The notes beneath the pieces were generated by a model. That model did no database searches, was not told where the DNA came from, and worked only from the letters and a program-made list of their open reading frames with translations. The translations under genes were made by a program, and so were the position numbers. Shown piece after piece: positions 14,105 to 20,519 of a DNA stretch of 24,736 bases. The DNA is from a virus: IMG/VR virus record IMGVR_UViG_3300013233_000055, positions 1 to 24,736 of that record; one strand, written 5' to 3'. The first letter of the stretch is position 1. Each line of letters opens with the position of its first letter.

Positions 14105-14728
14105 TGTGCTTGCTCCTCCGTTTAATGTTTTCAGCGTTTACACCCTGCACTATGCTGACAAAACCCATCAGTTTTGCAGGCTGGTCAAACAATCCACCCG
14201 ACTCAGGATAGCAGCCGTTATCAATTCCAAGGTACGCCTCAAAAACCAAGCTGTAGTCATTAACATACATGACAGGGCATCTATCGCTGGCCTCGCCGTC
14301 AACCCATTCCTTTAACCCGTGGCAGCCACCGCCAGGCATAGTTCCGCCATCTGACAAAGGGCATTTTGAACACCCTTTGCCATCAAGCCATGCTATGGCG
14401 GCAAGCTTTACTTTTTTTCGTCACCCTCAGTCGGGAACAAGACACCCATCACCATTGCTGCGATGTTATACAACTGCTCAACGGTGTCGGTGTCAGACAT
14501 GTCTGCCATATCCGCAACTTCTGTAGGGTTAAACGATTCTCCATTTACTTCAAGGGTATCAATGCAATTTTTAAGGATATAGCTCAAAAACTCATCTTTA
14601 CCCTGCGCTGTGGAGAAAGAGGTGTGCAGGTCGATTACTCGAACCTGCATGCTCTTGGTGATTGTCTTTACGCCGATTGTAACGCCATCTTCCGATACTG
14701 TTTCGGTATGTCCTTTAAGAAGCTTCAT
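14091..14728 (-). CDS. Tail assembly chaperone gpGT, -1 frameshift product
   Basis: Translation starts at 14728 as gpG and shifts -1 at the A-AAA-AAG heptamer (14411-14417), then continues without a stop to 14091. The product is about 212 residues: 106 from gpG, then VKLAAIAWLDGKGCSKCP and 88 more. The T part is cysteine-rich (CSKC, GGGCHG, DRCP, NGCYPE) and could bind zinc. In lambda, gpG coats the tape measure while the T domain of gpGT recruits tail tube subunits. Here the same gene order (tube, G/GT, tape measure), the slip site two codons before the gpG stop and an open -1 frame all agree. The frame ends 14 bases inside the tape measure gene. Confidence 0.85.
14408..14728 (-). CDS. Tail assembly chaperone gpG-like, unshifted product
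   Basis: This 106-residue protein starts at an ATG overlapping the tail tube stop (ATGA). It has a beta-containing N-terminal half (VTIGVKTITKSMQVRVIDL) and a helical, acidic C-terminal half (VADMADMSDTDTVEQLYNI, then VMGVLFPTEGDEKK). It ends at TAA just after the slip site. The position between tube and tape measure, the size and the frameshift into the overlapping T frame identify it as the G-type chaperone that keeps the tape measure soluble during tail assembly. It is expected to be made in large excess over gpGT. Confidence 0.85.
   Translation of the reverse strand: MKLLKGHTETVSEDGVTIGVKTITKSMQVRVIDLHTSFSTAQGKDEFLSYILKNCIDTLEVNGESFNPTEVADMADMSDTDTVEQLYNIAAMVMGVLFPTEGDEKK
14411..14417 (-). 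promoter_or_regulatory. Programmed -1 ribosomal frameshift slippery heptamer A-AAA-AAG
   Basis: In the gpG frame the - strand reads GAC GAA AAA AAG TAA. The heptamer A AAA AAG is the same motif used in E. coli dnaX. After the slip the next codon is GTA and the -1 frame stays open to 14091. No Shine-Dalgarno stimulator or strong stem-loop was evident by eye, though CCGCC/GGCGG segments downstream could pair. Confidence 0.85.
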
Positions 14729-15636
14729 GTAAAGGAAACCGAAAGCTGGTCGTCAGAGGTGGACTCAAAAAGTGAGTATGTCACATCAAGAGTATCACGC
14801 TCTGCGCGTTCGCTATAAGCCACCGACTGTCTGCGTCCCGAAGGTGCAGTGATCGTGGTGATATTTCCTGCTACTGCACCAAATGTTGCAGACAAGCTTG
14901 CATCAGTTCCATTGGCTAACGCTGCCCATTCTGCGGCTGTGGCAATCGAGTCCTTAGTAAATGTCATTGTAGGAGCGCGATTGGTAACAACAAACGAATG
15001 CTCGCCTGTGGTCTTATGCTCCTGCACGTCATTGCCAATGTCTGCGCTAAACGCTCCAGCCTTGATTGACAGCCCGTCAGTAATCACATCGCTAGTGGAC
15101 GCAACTACAGGATCAGTAGGCTCAAACGATGCGCCGACTGGGACAGCGGCAACCACTGGCGTAATGTATCCGCCTTGGAAGCTGAACGTAGCTGTTGGAA
15201 CAGACCCAATATCAGAACTTACTGAATAAGTACCGACTGCGCCTGTGATTTTCCATAGCATGCCATCTTTATACACATACAGAGTGATAGTCTTTTCCAC
15301 TGCCGTGCTTGGATTGTAACTTACCGATGTTCCGGCTGCGATAGTCTCAAGCATTCTGCAAGCTTGCATCAACGGAGCAATATCTGGTGCCGTGCCTGCC
15401 GTGCCTGAGCCTTTCAATTCGACAACGACTTCCACTGTCACTGAGGCATCAGGGTCAACCAAATGAGCCAAGTTGCCCATAGTTTGCTTAACAACCGAAC
15501 GCTCAATATTGTTTTGGGTAACGGAAGTCGCAAATGAAACGCATCGGATTGCGTTCAGCGCCGCAGTTGGAACCGCATCAGTTCCTTTTGTAGTTTCGAC
15601 CTTGGCAAGCAAGAGCCGATCATAAATAGTAGCCAT
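14725..15636 (-). CDS. Major tail tube protein
   Basis: The ATG at 15636 follows AAGGAG located in the end of the preceding 23-aa frame. The 303-residue protein is rich in Thr, Ala, Val and beta structure, with little charge. It opens MATIYDRLLLAKVETTKGTD and continues with VEVVVELKGSGTAGTAPDIA and LYVYKDGMLWKITGAVGTYS. This is the usual pattern of siphophage tail tube subunits, which stack in hexameric rings to make the tail. A central segment (FEPTDPVVASTSDVITDG, ADIGNDVQEHKTTGEHSF) belongs to the same fold. Position immediately before gpG/gpGT supports the role of lambda gpV. It overlaps gpG by ATGA. Confidence 0.85.
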   Translation of the reverse strand: MATIYDRLLLAKVETTKGTDAVPTAALNAIRCVSFATSVTQNNIERSVVKQTMGNLAHLVDPDASVTVEVVVELKGSGTAGTAPDIAPLMQACRMLETIAAGTSVSYNPSTAVEKTITLYVYKDGMLWKITGAVGTYSVSSDIGSVPTATFSFQGGYITPVVAAVPVGASFEPTDPVVASTSDVITDGLSIKAGAFSADIGNDVQEHKTTGEHSFVVTNRAPTMTFTKDSIATAAEWAALANGTDASLSATFGAVAGNITTITAPSGRRQSVAYSERAERDTLDVTYSLFESTSDDQLSVSFT

Positions 15637-15638
15637 TT

Positions 15639-15710
15639 TTATTTCTCCTTAGTTTCTTTTCTAGGCTCAGTGCCTTTAGTGTCTCTTACTGGTTTCTTCT
15701 TCGCCATCAT
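15639..15710 (-). CDS. Lys-rich 23-aa peptide before the tail tube gene
   Basis: An ATG overlapping the upstream stop (ATGA) opens a 23-codon frame MMAKKKPVRDTKGTEPRKET plus KEK. Ten residues are Lys or Arg. Short basic frames in this position recur in related phages as far as I recall, but I know no function. Its last codons contain the AAGGAG that serves the tail tube gene, so a role as a coupling spacer is also possible. Confidence 0.42.
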   Translation of the reverse strand: MMAKKKPVRDTKGTEPRKETKEK

Positions 15711-16150
15711 GGTACCGCCTGTGGGTTATTTTCAGAGTACCTATAAGATACGCTGTACTGCAACACTAAGGCGGCAACAGGTTTCTCGCCTTGCCCGTCA
15801 GTGATTCTTTCACGACCATCGTACACCGTGTTGGTCGCAATATTGGTGAGCGTTGGGTCGGCTGCCATAGCTGCCTGCACTTCCGCTTGAATCTGGTTCA
15901 GCGCGGCATCAAAATCACCTGCCAATGAAACTATGGCGGTAACTTCAATCGCCAGCGTTGCCGATATGCTCCGGGGGTAGCCCTGCGTAACATATTCGGC
16001 TGACTCAGCCCCAACGTCCACTGCCACGCAGGGGAGGTCGGAACGCTCAAGTGCATGCACGCGCCCAGCGAACACACTGGCACCAGTAGAAGGTAGCCCG
16101 GTCACAAGCGCCACTACATTGTCGCGTATCACGGTTGCGATATGAGGCAT
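15707..16150 (-). CDS. Tail terminator protein (gpU-like)
   Basis: This 147-residue protein is of mixed alpha/beta type. It starts with a helix (MPHIATVIRDNVVALVTGLP), followed by a beta-rich core (DLPCVAVDVGAES, RSISATLAIEVTAIVSLAGD), a helix (FDAALNQIQAEVQAAMAAD) and a final strand (VAALVLQYSVSYRY). This order matches the lambda gpU tail terminator family, whose hexamer caps the finished tail and docks to the head. It sits between the head-tail attachment protein and the tail tube, as expected. Its start touches the stop of the upstream gene at base 16150, so termination and reinitiation are likely coupled. Confidence 0.75.
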   Translation of the reverse strand: MPHIATVIRDNVVALVTGLPSTGASVFAGRVHALERSDLPCVAVDVGAESAEYVTQGYPRSISATLAIEVTAIVSLAGDFDAALNQIQAEVQAAMAADPTLTNIATNTVYDGRERITDGQGEKPVAALVLQYSVSYRYSENNPQAVP

Positions 16151-16434
16151 TACACAAGCTCCAGAGCGATCTCTGTCATGCCTGTGCCATCTGGCTTAAC
16201 GCCTACTGCAATATAGTTGACCGATCCCACAATCACTGCGTCCCCATGCTTTGCCGCCGGAATATCTATTGTCCTGCACACAACCGCTGGCTGCGACCCT
16301 TCCGACTCAAACTCGCCCATATTAACCGCGTAGAACTCCGCATCAAATATAGCATGAACAGACACTCCAGCATAAGAGATCGGATCTCCCAATTCGCGCA
16401 GCATTGTCAGTCGGTCTAGGTCAGACTCAATCAT
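16150..16434 (-). CDS. Head-tail attachment protein (gpFII-like)
   Basis: This 94-residue protein has the pattern of the phage head-tail attachment family: SYAGVSVHAIFDAEFYAVNM, then a central DIPAAKHGDAVIVG and a C-terminal VKPDGTGMTEIALELV. In lambda, gpFII binds the connector and receives the finished tail. The D-G-T-G-M near the end and the 'GxxVxxIFD' start are the features I relied on. Its ATG overlaps the preceding small gene (ATGA), and its stop is coupled to the tail terminator. Confidence 0.75.
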   Translation of the reverse strand: MIESDLDRLTMLRELGDPISYAGVSVHAIFDAEFYAVNMGEFESEGSQPAVVCRTIDIPAAKHGDAVIVGSVNYIAVGVKPDGTGMTEIALELV

Positions 16435-16577
16435 TTTTTAGCTTTTTTCTCCACTGAAACTTCGGCTTTTCCTGTTAAACAAAGATAGCGACCGTCTTCA
16501 TCCGACACGGTGTATGACTTGCCTTCCGTAAGGTTCTTTCCTGACGCGCCACATGATCGTAAACATTTAATCTTCAT
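16431..16577 (-). CDS. Small connector-region protein, 48 aa
   Basis: The ATG follows AAAAAGGAG by eight bases. The 48-residue product (MKIKCLRSCGASGKNLTEGK, then SYTVSDEDGRYLCLTGKAEV, ending in a Lys-rich tail) resembles a widespread type of small phage protein found between capsid and head-tail joining genes. These read as a short SH3-like strand series ending in '...GKAE' plus a charged tail. Function is not established. It is the first gene after the intrinsic terminator and overlaps the attachment protein gene by ATGA. Confidence 0.62.
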   Translation of the reverse strand: MKIKCLRSCGASGKNLTEGKSYTVSDEDGRYLCLTGKAEVSVEKKAKK

Positions 16578-16643
16578 AATGATACTCCTTTTTGTTGCCA
16601 GCTTCCCTTCTTGTTTAACTTACAGTAAAGGTAGCTTTTTAGT

Positions 16644-16670
16644 AATTTCTTAAATCAAGAGTAAGAAACT
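16644..16670 (-). other. Second hairpin in the capsid/connector gap
   Basis: On the - strand AGTTTCTTA and TAAGAAATT pair over nine positions (one G-U) around a 9-base loop, just downstream of the terminator. No U tract follows, so it is not itself a terminator. It may protect the new 5' or 3' ends of transcripts or belong to a control site. The remaining ~65 bases to the next start hold no promoter I could recognise. Confidence 0.35.
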
Positions 16671-16675
16671 GGCAG

Positions 16676-16704
16676 TAAAAAGAAGGGTGAGCCGAAGCCC
16701 ACCC
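16676..16704 (-). terminator. Intrinsic terminator after the major capsid gene
   Basis: On the - strand GGGTGGGC-TTCG-GCTCACCC forms an 8-bp stem (one G-U pair) closed by a stable UUCG loop, directly followed by TTCTTTTT. It begins nine bases after the capsid stop codon. On the + strand the stem has an A-C mismatch, so it is built for the late transcript. Partial termination here would give more capsid than connector or tail message, while read-through feeds the tail genes. Confidence 0.85.
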
Positions 16705-16712
16705 AACCAATA

Positions 16713-17957
16713 TTATACGCCTTTACAGAAAGACTCTGCATGACGAACTGCTACATCAACGTCTTGGAAGGCACGCAATACGATACCACCAGAAGCCGCT
16801 TTAGTTGCAATATCAACAGACAGGTCGAGAACGCCCCACATGCCGATGATTACGTCATTGAAGTTACCAAACAGAATGCTATCAAGAGCCATCTGGTTAG
16901 AAATATCCATGTTGTAACCATTCACTTGGCCGCCTTCCATCAGGAAACGACCAGAGCCAGAATCAAGCAATGAAGTTTTCAAGTAACCCTGCATTGCAGG
17001 AGTTGAAACATACTGCAACGCACCCATCAGCGCATTGTCAGTCAACACGGCAGTTTCAAAAGCAACCAACTCAGCGAACGTAGGTGCGTTGTTCACAAGG
17101 ATGGTTGAAGTATTGATGCCAGTTGCATTCAAGATACCAGTAGGCTGGCCAGCAGCGCCGGAACCAGAGATTGCGCCCAAGTCGATAGCCAATGCTGCGC
17201 CAGCGATCAAGTCAGAGCGAACCAGAGCTTCTGCATCAGGTGTACCCTGCTTCAACAGACGGCGAGTGATTGGAACTGCGCCACCGATTGTGCGAGGAGT
17301 CATTGTTACCTGTCCGATGGTCACATCAGAATCAACAGCATCAGCATCTTCGGCTAACCATGTGAAGGTCGAACCAGCAGTTTGCTTAGGAATATCAACA
17401 TTACCAACCAAGCCTGCCATTACACGACCGCCTGCACGCAAAACAACAGAGTTGTTACGCAACTGGTCGATGAATGAGCCAGCCATGTGTTCAGTGGCTA
17501 CCAAGTTACTGGTATCGGTGGTATTCATAGGCGGAGTTACGCGAGTGAAGTCAGTGCTGCGCTGAACATCGAAAGGGACAAAAAAGCCCTTAGCTTCACG
17601 GTCAAGCTTTTCAGCAATGTCCAATGAGCATTCACGTTCAAACTCAGCTTTAGACCAATCGCCAGAGGCAGCAGCGCGGATGGCATTCATAATAGAATAA
17701 CCACGAACTTCTTTTTCTGTCAGGCCAATTTCAGTTGCAGGTTTAGAAACGATTACTTGATCGCTCTGCTTGTCCAGTAATGCAACGCGGAATGAATCAA
17801 CAGACTTACCGCTATTGATGAAGTCGCGTGCCAAGCCTGCAGCTTCAAACTTTTCGCCTAACTCTGCAATCTGTGAGCCGCGAGTACGCTCATCTTTTTG
17901 TGCCGTGGCACGTTCAGCAGCGAGATCAATCGCTGGTACTTTATTTTCTTCGGACAT
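16713..17957 (-). CDS. Major capsid protein from internal start (alternative product)
   Basis: The codon for M177 of the fusion is an ATG preceded by TTAAGGAGACTATT, a strong ribosome binding site in the middle of the frame. Starting here gives a 414-residue protein (MSEENKVPAIDLAAERATAQ onward), the right size for an HK97-type capsid protein with its delta domain. Independent initiation would solve the stoichiometry problem of a 1:1 protease fusion. The site is seen; the product is inferred. Confidence 0.6.
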   Translation of the reverse strand: MSEENKVPAIDLAAERATAQKDERTRGSQIAELGEKFEAAGLARDFINSGKSVDSFRVALLDKQSDQVIVSKPATEIGLTEKEVRGYSIMNAIRAAASGDWSKAEFERECSLDIAEKLDREAKGFFVPFDVQRSTDFTRVTPPMNTTDTSNLVATEHMAGSFIDQLRNNSVVLRAGGRVMAGLVGNVDIPKQTAGSTFTWLAEDADAVDSDVTIGQVTMTPRTIGGAVPITRRLLKQGTPDAEALVRSDLIAGAALAIDLGAISGSGAAGQPTGILNATGINTSTILVNNAPTFAELVAFETAVLTDNALMGALQYVSTPAMQGYLKTSLLDSGSGRFLMEGGQVNGYNMDISNQMALDSILFGNFNDVIIGMWGVLDLSVDIATKAASGGIVLRAFQDVDVAVRHAESFCKGV

Positions 17958-18485
17958 AATAGTCTCCTTAATGTTTGTTATAATAATATCATTTTCATCG
18001 GTGTAGCTTCTGCCAACCTGACAATTCGGGTCGGCAGGTATCGAAACGAAACTAAGCTCCAAAGGTTGCCACTTTGTCGCTCTGTACTGGTCAAGTCCTT
18101 CTTTTCCAGCCTTTTCCTTTCGCATTTCATGGATTCGGTAGCCCACGCTAACCGCGCCTCTAATTCCGTCAACAATATCGTTAAATACTTCCTTAGCGCG
18201 TTTGCTCCGGCCAAAACGCACCGTTGCACGGCCAATCTTATCAGGGTCAATCGACACCTTATCAACCACACCAACATGATCGTCTGGATTGTGTCCAACA
18301 AGGACAGCGCCACGCTGCTCCAATCGTCCCAAATCTACCGATGACGGCGAGTGGTCTAGGATTTCCATTCCGAAGTGACGCTCAACAGCCATCTCAGTGG
18401 AAAATACAATATCCACCGTCCTTTTTTCTTCGTTGATCGTGCTTTCATCAACAACAGACTCTCTATATAGAGTGCTAATCTTCAT
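16713..18485 (-). CDS. Prohead protease-major capsid protein fusion (HK97 type)
   Basis: One 590-residue frame joins two functions. Residues 1-170 are an HK97-type prohead protease: RTVDIVFSTE, catalytic His in VLVGHN (H65), catalytic Ser in AVSVGYR (S113), and PLELSFVSIPADPNCQVG near 141-158. Residues ~177-590 are the major capsid protein: a helical delta (scaffold) segment, then HK97-fold blocks such as FIDQLRNNSVVLRAGG, GGAVPITRRLLKQGTPDAE, LDLGAISGSG-like and PTGILNATG. The protein should assemble, cleave itself and mature into the shell. An in-frame ATG at 17957 with AAGGAG seven bases upstream probably also yields free capsid protein. It overlaps the portal gene by 11 bases. Confidence 0.87.
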   Translation of the reverse strand: MKISTLYRESVVDESTINEEKRTVDIVFSTEMAVERHFGMEILDHSPSSVDLGRLEQRGAVLVGHNPDDHVGVVDKVSIDPDKIGRATVRFGRSKRAKEVFNDIVDGIRGAVSVGYRIHEMRKEKAGKEGLDQYRATKWQPLELSFVSIPADPNCQVGRSYTDENDIIITNIKETIMSEENKVPAIDLAAERATAQKDERTRGSQIAELGEKFEAAGLARDFINSGKSVDSFRVALLDKQSDQVIVSKPATEIGLTEKEVRGYSIMNAIRAAASGDWSKAEFERECSLDIAEKLDREAKGFFVPFDVQRSTDFTRVTPPMNTTDTSNLVATEHMAGSFIDQLRNNSVVLRAGGRVMAGLVGNVDIPKQTAGSTFTWLAEDADAVDSDVTIGQVTMTPRTIGGAVPITRRLLKQGTPDAEALVRSDLIAGAALAIDLGAISGSGAAGQPTGILNATGINTSTILVNNAPTFAELVAFETAVLTDNALMGALQYVSTPAMQGYLKTSLLDSGSGRFLMEGGQVNGYNMDISNQMALDSILFGNFNDVIIGMWGVLDLSVDIATKAASGGIVLRAFQDVDVAVRHAESFCKGV

Positions 18486-19962
18486 CTTTATTGTCCTCCT
18501 CTTTTACCTCAAGACTTTCGCCAATACTCACTCCGATGCTTTCCATCAGCTCATGCTCAGAGGCCATCTCTGCCCAAACTTCTTCGGGGTCGCGCCCTTG
18601 CTCACGGATAATGTCAGACCTTGATCTGAGGCCGCTTTCAACAGCCAGCACGTTCGCTTGAATGTCTTTCAATGGGTCAACCCACGCCCATCTGCGCCCT
18701 TGCCATACAACGTCCTGATACTTTTCTTCCCTCATAGGGTCGAGTGAGGACTTTCCGATTTTGATGTTGCTGTTAAGCAAGGCTTGACGCAGCCATGACT
18801 CATAAATAGGGCGGCAGAACTTATTAATCATCCACTCTTGCAGTGACTTCCATACTTCCCTTTCTTCCAGAAGGCCGGAACGCATGGATGAAAAGCTCAC
18901 GCTCTCCAAGTCGTTTGCAAGCGCATTGTATGAAACGCCAAGACCTGACGCGATACCGCGCAACTGAGCCTTGACGAATTCGGGAAACTGCTGATGAGGA
19001 TACGTTGGGTCAAACGCTTCAAACCTTACATTGGCCGGAAGCTCAGTCATTGAGCCTGCTTCCACTTCGTCAATGATCTCACCGTTTTCACCAGCTGCAT
19101 CGCCTGTAAATTCTTCGCCAGACTCAGAGTAATAAAACCCCATCTTGGACGCGCCCAACTTTGAGGCAACCAGCGCGGCTTCTTCGTAGCCATCAAGCAC
19201 CTTCATTCTAGCCAGTGTCGAGGCCATCCACGGAACGCCACGGCTTTGGTTGATGAACTCATGCAGGAAAGCATGGATAATCTTGTTCGCTGGTATTCTA
19301 GTGCGGCCTACGCCTTGATATGAATACCAGTCTTTTGACTTGTTATCATTGGTGACGTGATACGCAACAGGCTTTCCAACCCGGTTAAACTCAATACCCA
19401 TTTTGATATAATTGCCATTAGGCATGTCAGACCTTGCGTATTCAATGTCCAGCAACTCAGGGTCAATGAAATCAATCTGGAATGCGTACTTGCCCATATT
19501 AACTTTATGGACAATAACCTCGCCATCTATTGATGCGTTTGAGATAAAAAGATTCTGCATGTCGAGCCAAGAGCGCATGCCTGTAACATCACAATTCTCA
19601 GAGCGACCCCAAACCTTAAAGTGCTTCTCTAAGACGGCGTTGGCAATAGTATCCGACTCTCCGGTTTCGATAAACTTGGTTCGGGCTTGCATGGTAATGC
19701 CCTTGTTTCCCACGATGTTTGTTTTACACATGCCGATAAACTTATGGGCATGGTCATTGTTCTGGTATTGATCGCGAGAACGCGCCCTTAACGCACGCTG
19801 CCCCATCCTAATGTCCAAATCGGACTTAGCTGGCTGCGTAGCCCATCCGAAAGCTGCATTGTTTGACTTGGCTGACGCATAGCCCCGCTTTAGCCGATGG
19901 CGGTCGACCACGCGAGGGGCAACCATCTTCTGTTCAATTTCCTTCTTGTTGAAAGGCCACAT
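18475..19962 (-). CDS. Portal protein (lambda gpB family)
   Basis: This 495-residue protein belongs to the lambda-type portal family, the dodecameric ring through which DNA enters and leaves the head. Family features include RARSRDQYQNNDHAHKFIGM with NIVGNKGITMQ near residues 58-92. Also present are WLDMQNLFISNASIDGEVIV, the IDFIDPELLDIEY block at ~162-174, IIHAFLHEFINQSRGVPW, and the C-terminal core YNALANDLESVSFSSMRSGL with EEREVWKSLQEWMINKFCRP. The acidic tail (KEEDNKDED) is typical. Its ATG shares one base with the previous stop (TAATG). It precedes the protease-capsid fusion, the standard order. Confidence 0.93.
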   Translation of the reverse strand: MWPFNKKEIEQKMVAPRVVDRHRLKRGYASAKSNNAAFGWATQPAKSDLDIRMGQRALRARSRDQYQNNDHAHKFIGMCKTNIVGNKGITMQARTKFIETGESDTIANAVLEKHFKVWGRSENCDVTGMRSWLDMQNLFISNASIDGEVIVHKVNMGKYAFQIDFIDPELLDIEYARSDMPNGNYIKMGIEFNRVGKPVAYHVTNDNKSKDWYSYQGVGRTRIPANKIIHAFLHEFINQSRGVPWMASTLARMKVLDGYEEAALVASKLGASKMGFYYSESGEEFTGDAAGENGEIIDEVEAGSMTELPANVRFEAFDPTYPHQQFPEFVKAQLRGIASGLGVSYNALANDLESVSFSSMRSGLLEEREVWKSLQEWMINKFCRPIYESWLRQALLNSNIKIGKSSLDPMREEKYQDVVWQGRRWAWVDPLKDIQANVLAVESGLRSRSDIIREQGRDPEEVWAEMASEHELMESIGVSIGESLEVKEEDNKDED

Positions 19963-20519
19963 TATGATCTCATCCTCGTCATGATCTTGGTTCGAGATGG
20001 AAGTCCATTAGCCATGCGCTCCAAGCGCCTTTCACGCGCATACTCTGCCTTATAGACAGCCCTTAACTTCAATAGCTCGTCAATGTGCATGCGCTCAATC
20101 AAACGCCCTGCAACCTGCATTCGCCGCTGGTCTTGGGTAGCCCTGTTTTCCAGAGTCGCTTCAATAGCATCAAGGGTTATCTTCGCATGGCTACGCACAT
20201 CAGCAGCGCCAGATGACAGGTCTTGTTGCACCACAACGGTGCCGACGAAAACAGTAAACCGCTCAGTTCCTTTGGTCACGAATCCCTTCATGTGATATGA
20301 GCCAGCCGAGAAGGTGTTCAGCGCCGCAGTCAAGACCGCCGCATGCGTGCCATCACCATTGTCTGTCGCCACCACGGACTTACTGGTAGCGGCATCAATA
20401 ATATGATAAGTAAGTACCCAGCCATCGGCAGGTAAAAAACTAGGTAGCGATTTTGTCCATTTTACCGTATCGCCAGACGTGAAAGAGTCCGGCTCTATCG
20501 TCGGTATGGTTAATGCCAT
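19962..20519 (-). CDS. Head-tail joining protein with gpW-like C-terminal part
   Basis: This 185-residue protein lies between the large terminase and the portal, where lambda carries the 68-residue gpW. The N-terminal ~105 residues are beta-rich (FTSGDTVKWTKSLPSFLPAD, then GWVLTYHIIDAATSKSVV) and look like a small sandwich domain. The C-terminal ~70 residues form two helices (AKITLDAIEATLENRATQDQ, AGRLIERMHIDELLKLRAVY) followed by a basic tail. That C-terminal pattern, with 'LLKLR..Y..E..RE', is common to gpW-like connector proteins. I infer a composite joining or adaptor protein; the role of the extra domain is unknown. It starts immediately after the terminase stop. Confidence 0.6.
   Translation of the reverse strand: MALTIPTIEPDSFTSGDTVKWTKSLPSFLPADGWVLTYHIIDAATSKSVVATDNGDGTHAAVLTAALNTFSAGSYHMKGFVTKGTERFTVFVGTVVVQQDLSSGAADVRSHAKITLDAIEATLENRATQDQRRMQVAGRLIERMHIDELLKLRAVYKAEYARERRLERMANGLPSRTKIMTRMRS

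Noticed and set aside
13809-14315. Long + strand open frame (168 codons) opposite the tape measure start and gpT
   Set aside because: It is antisense to two well-supported frames; its composition reflects the opposite strand and no homology is recognisable.
16431-16440. A-rich run at the end of the 48-aa gene as a second frameshift site
   Set aside because: The run merely precedes the ATGA start of the attachment protein; the -1 frame has no meaningful extension.
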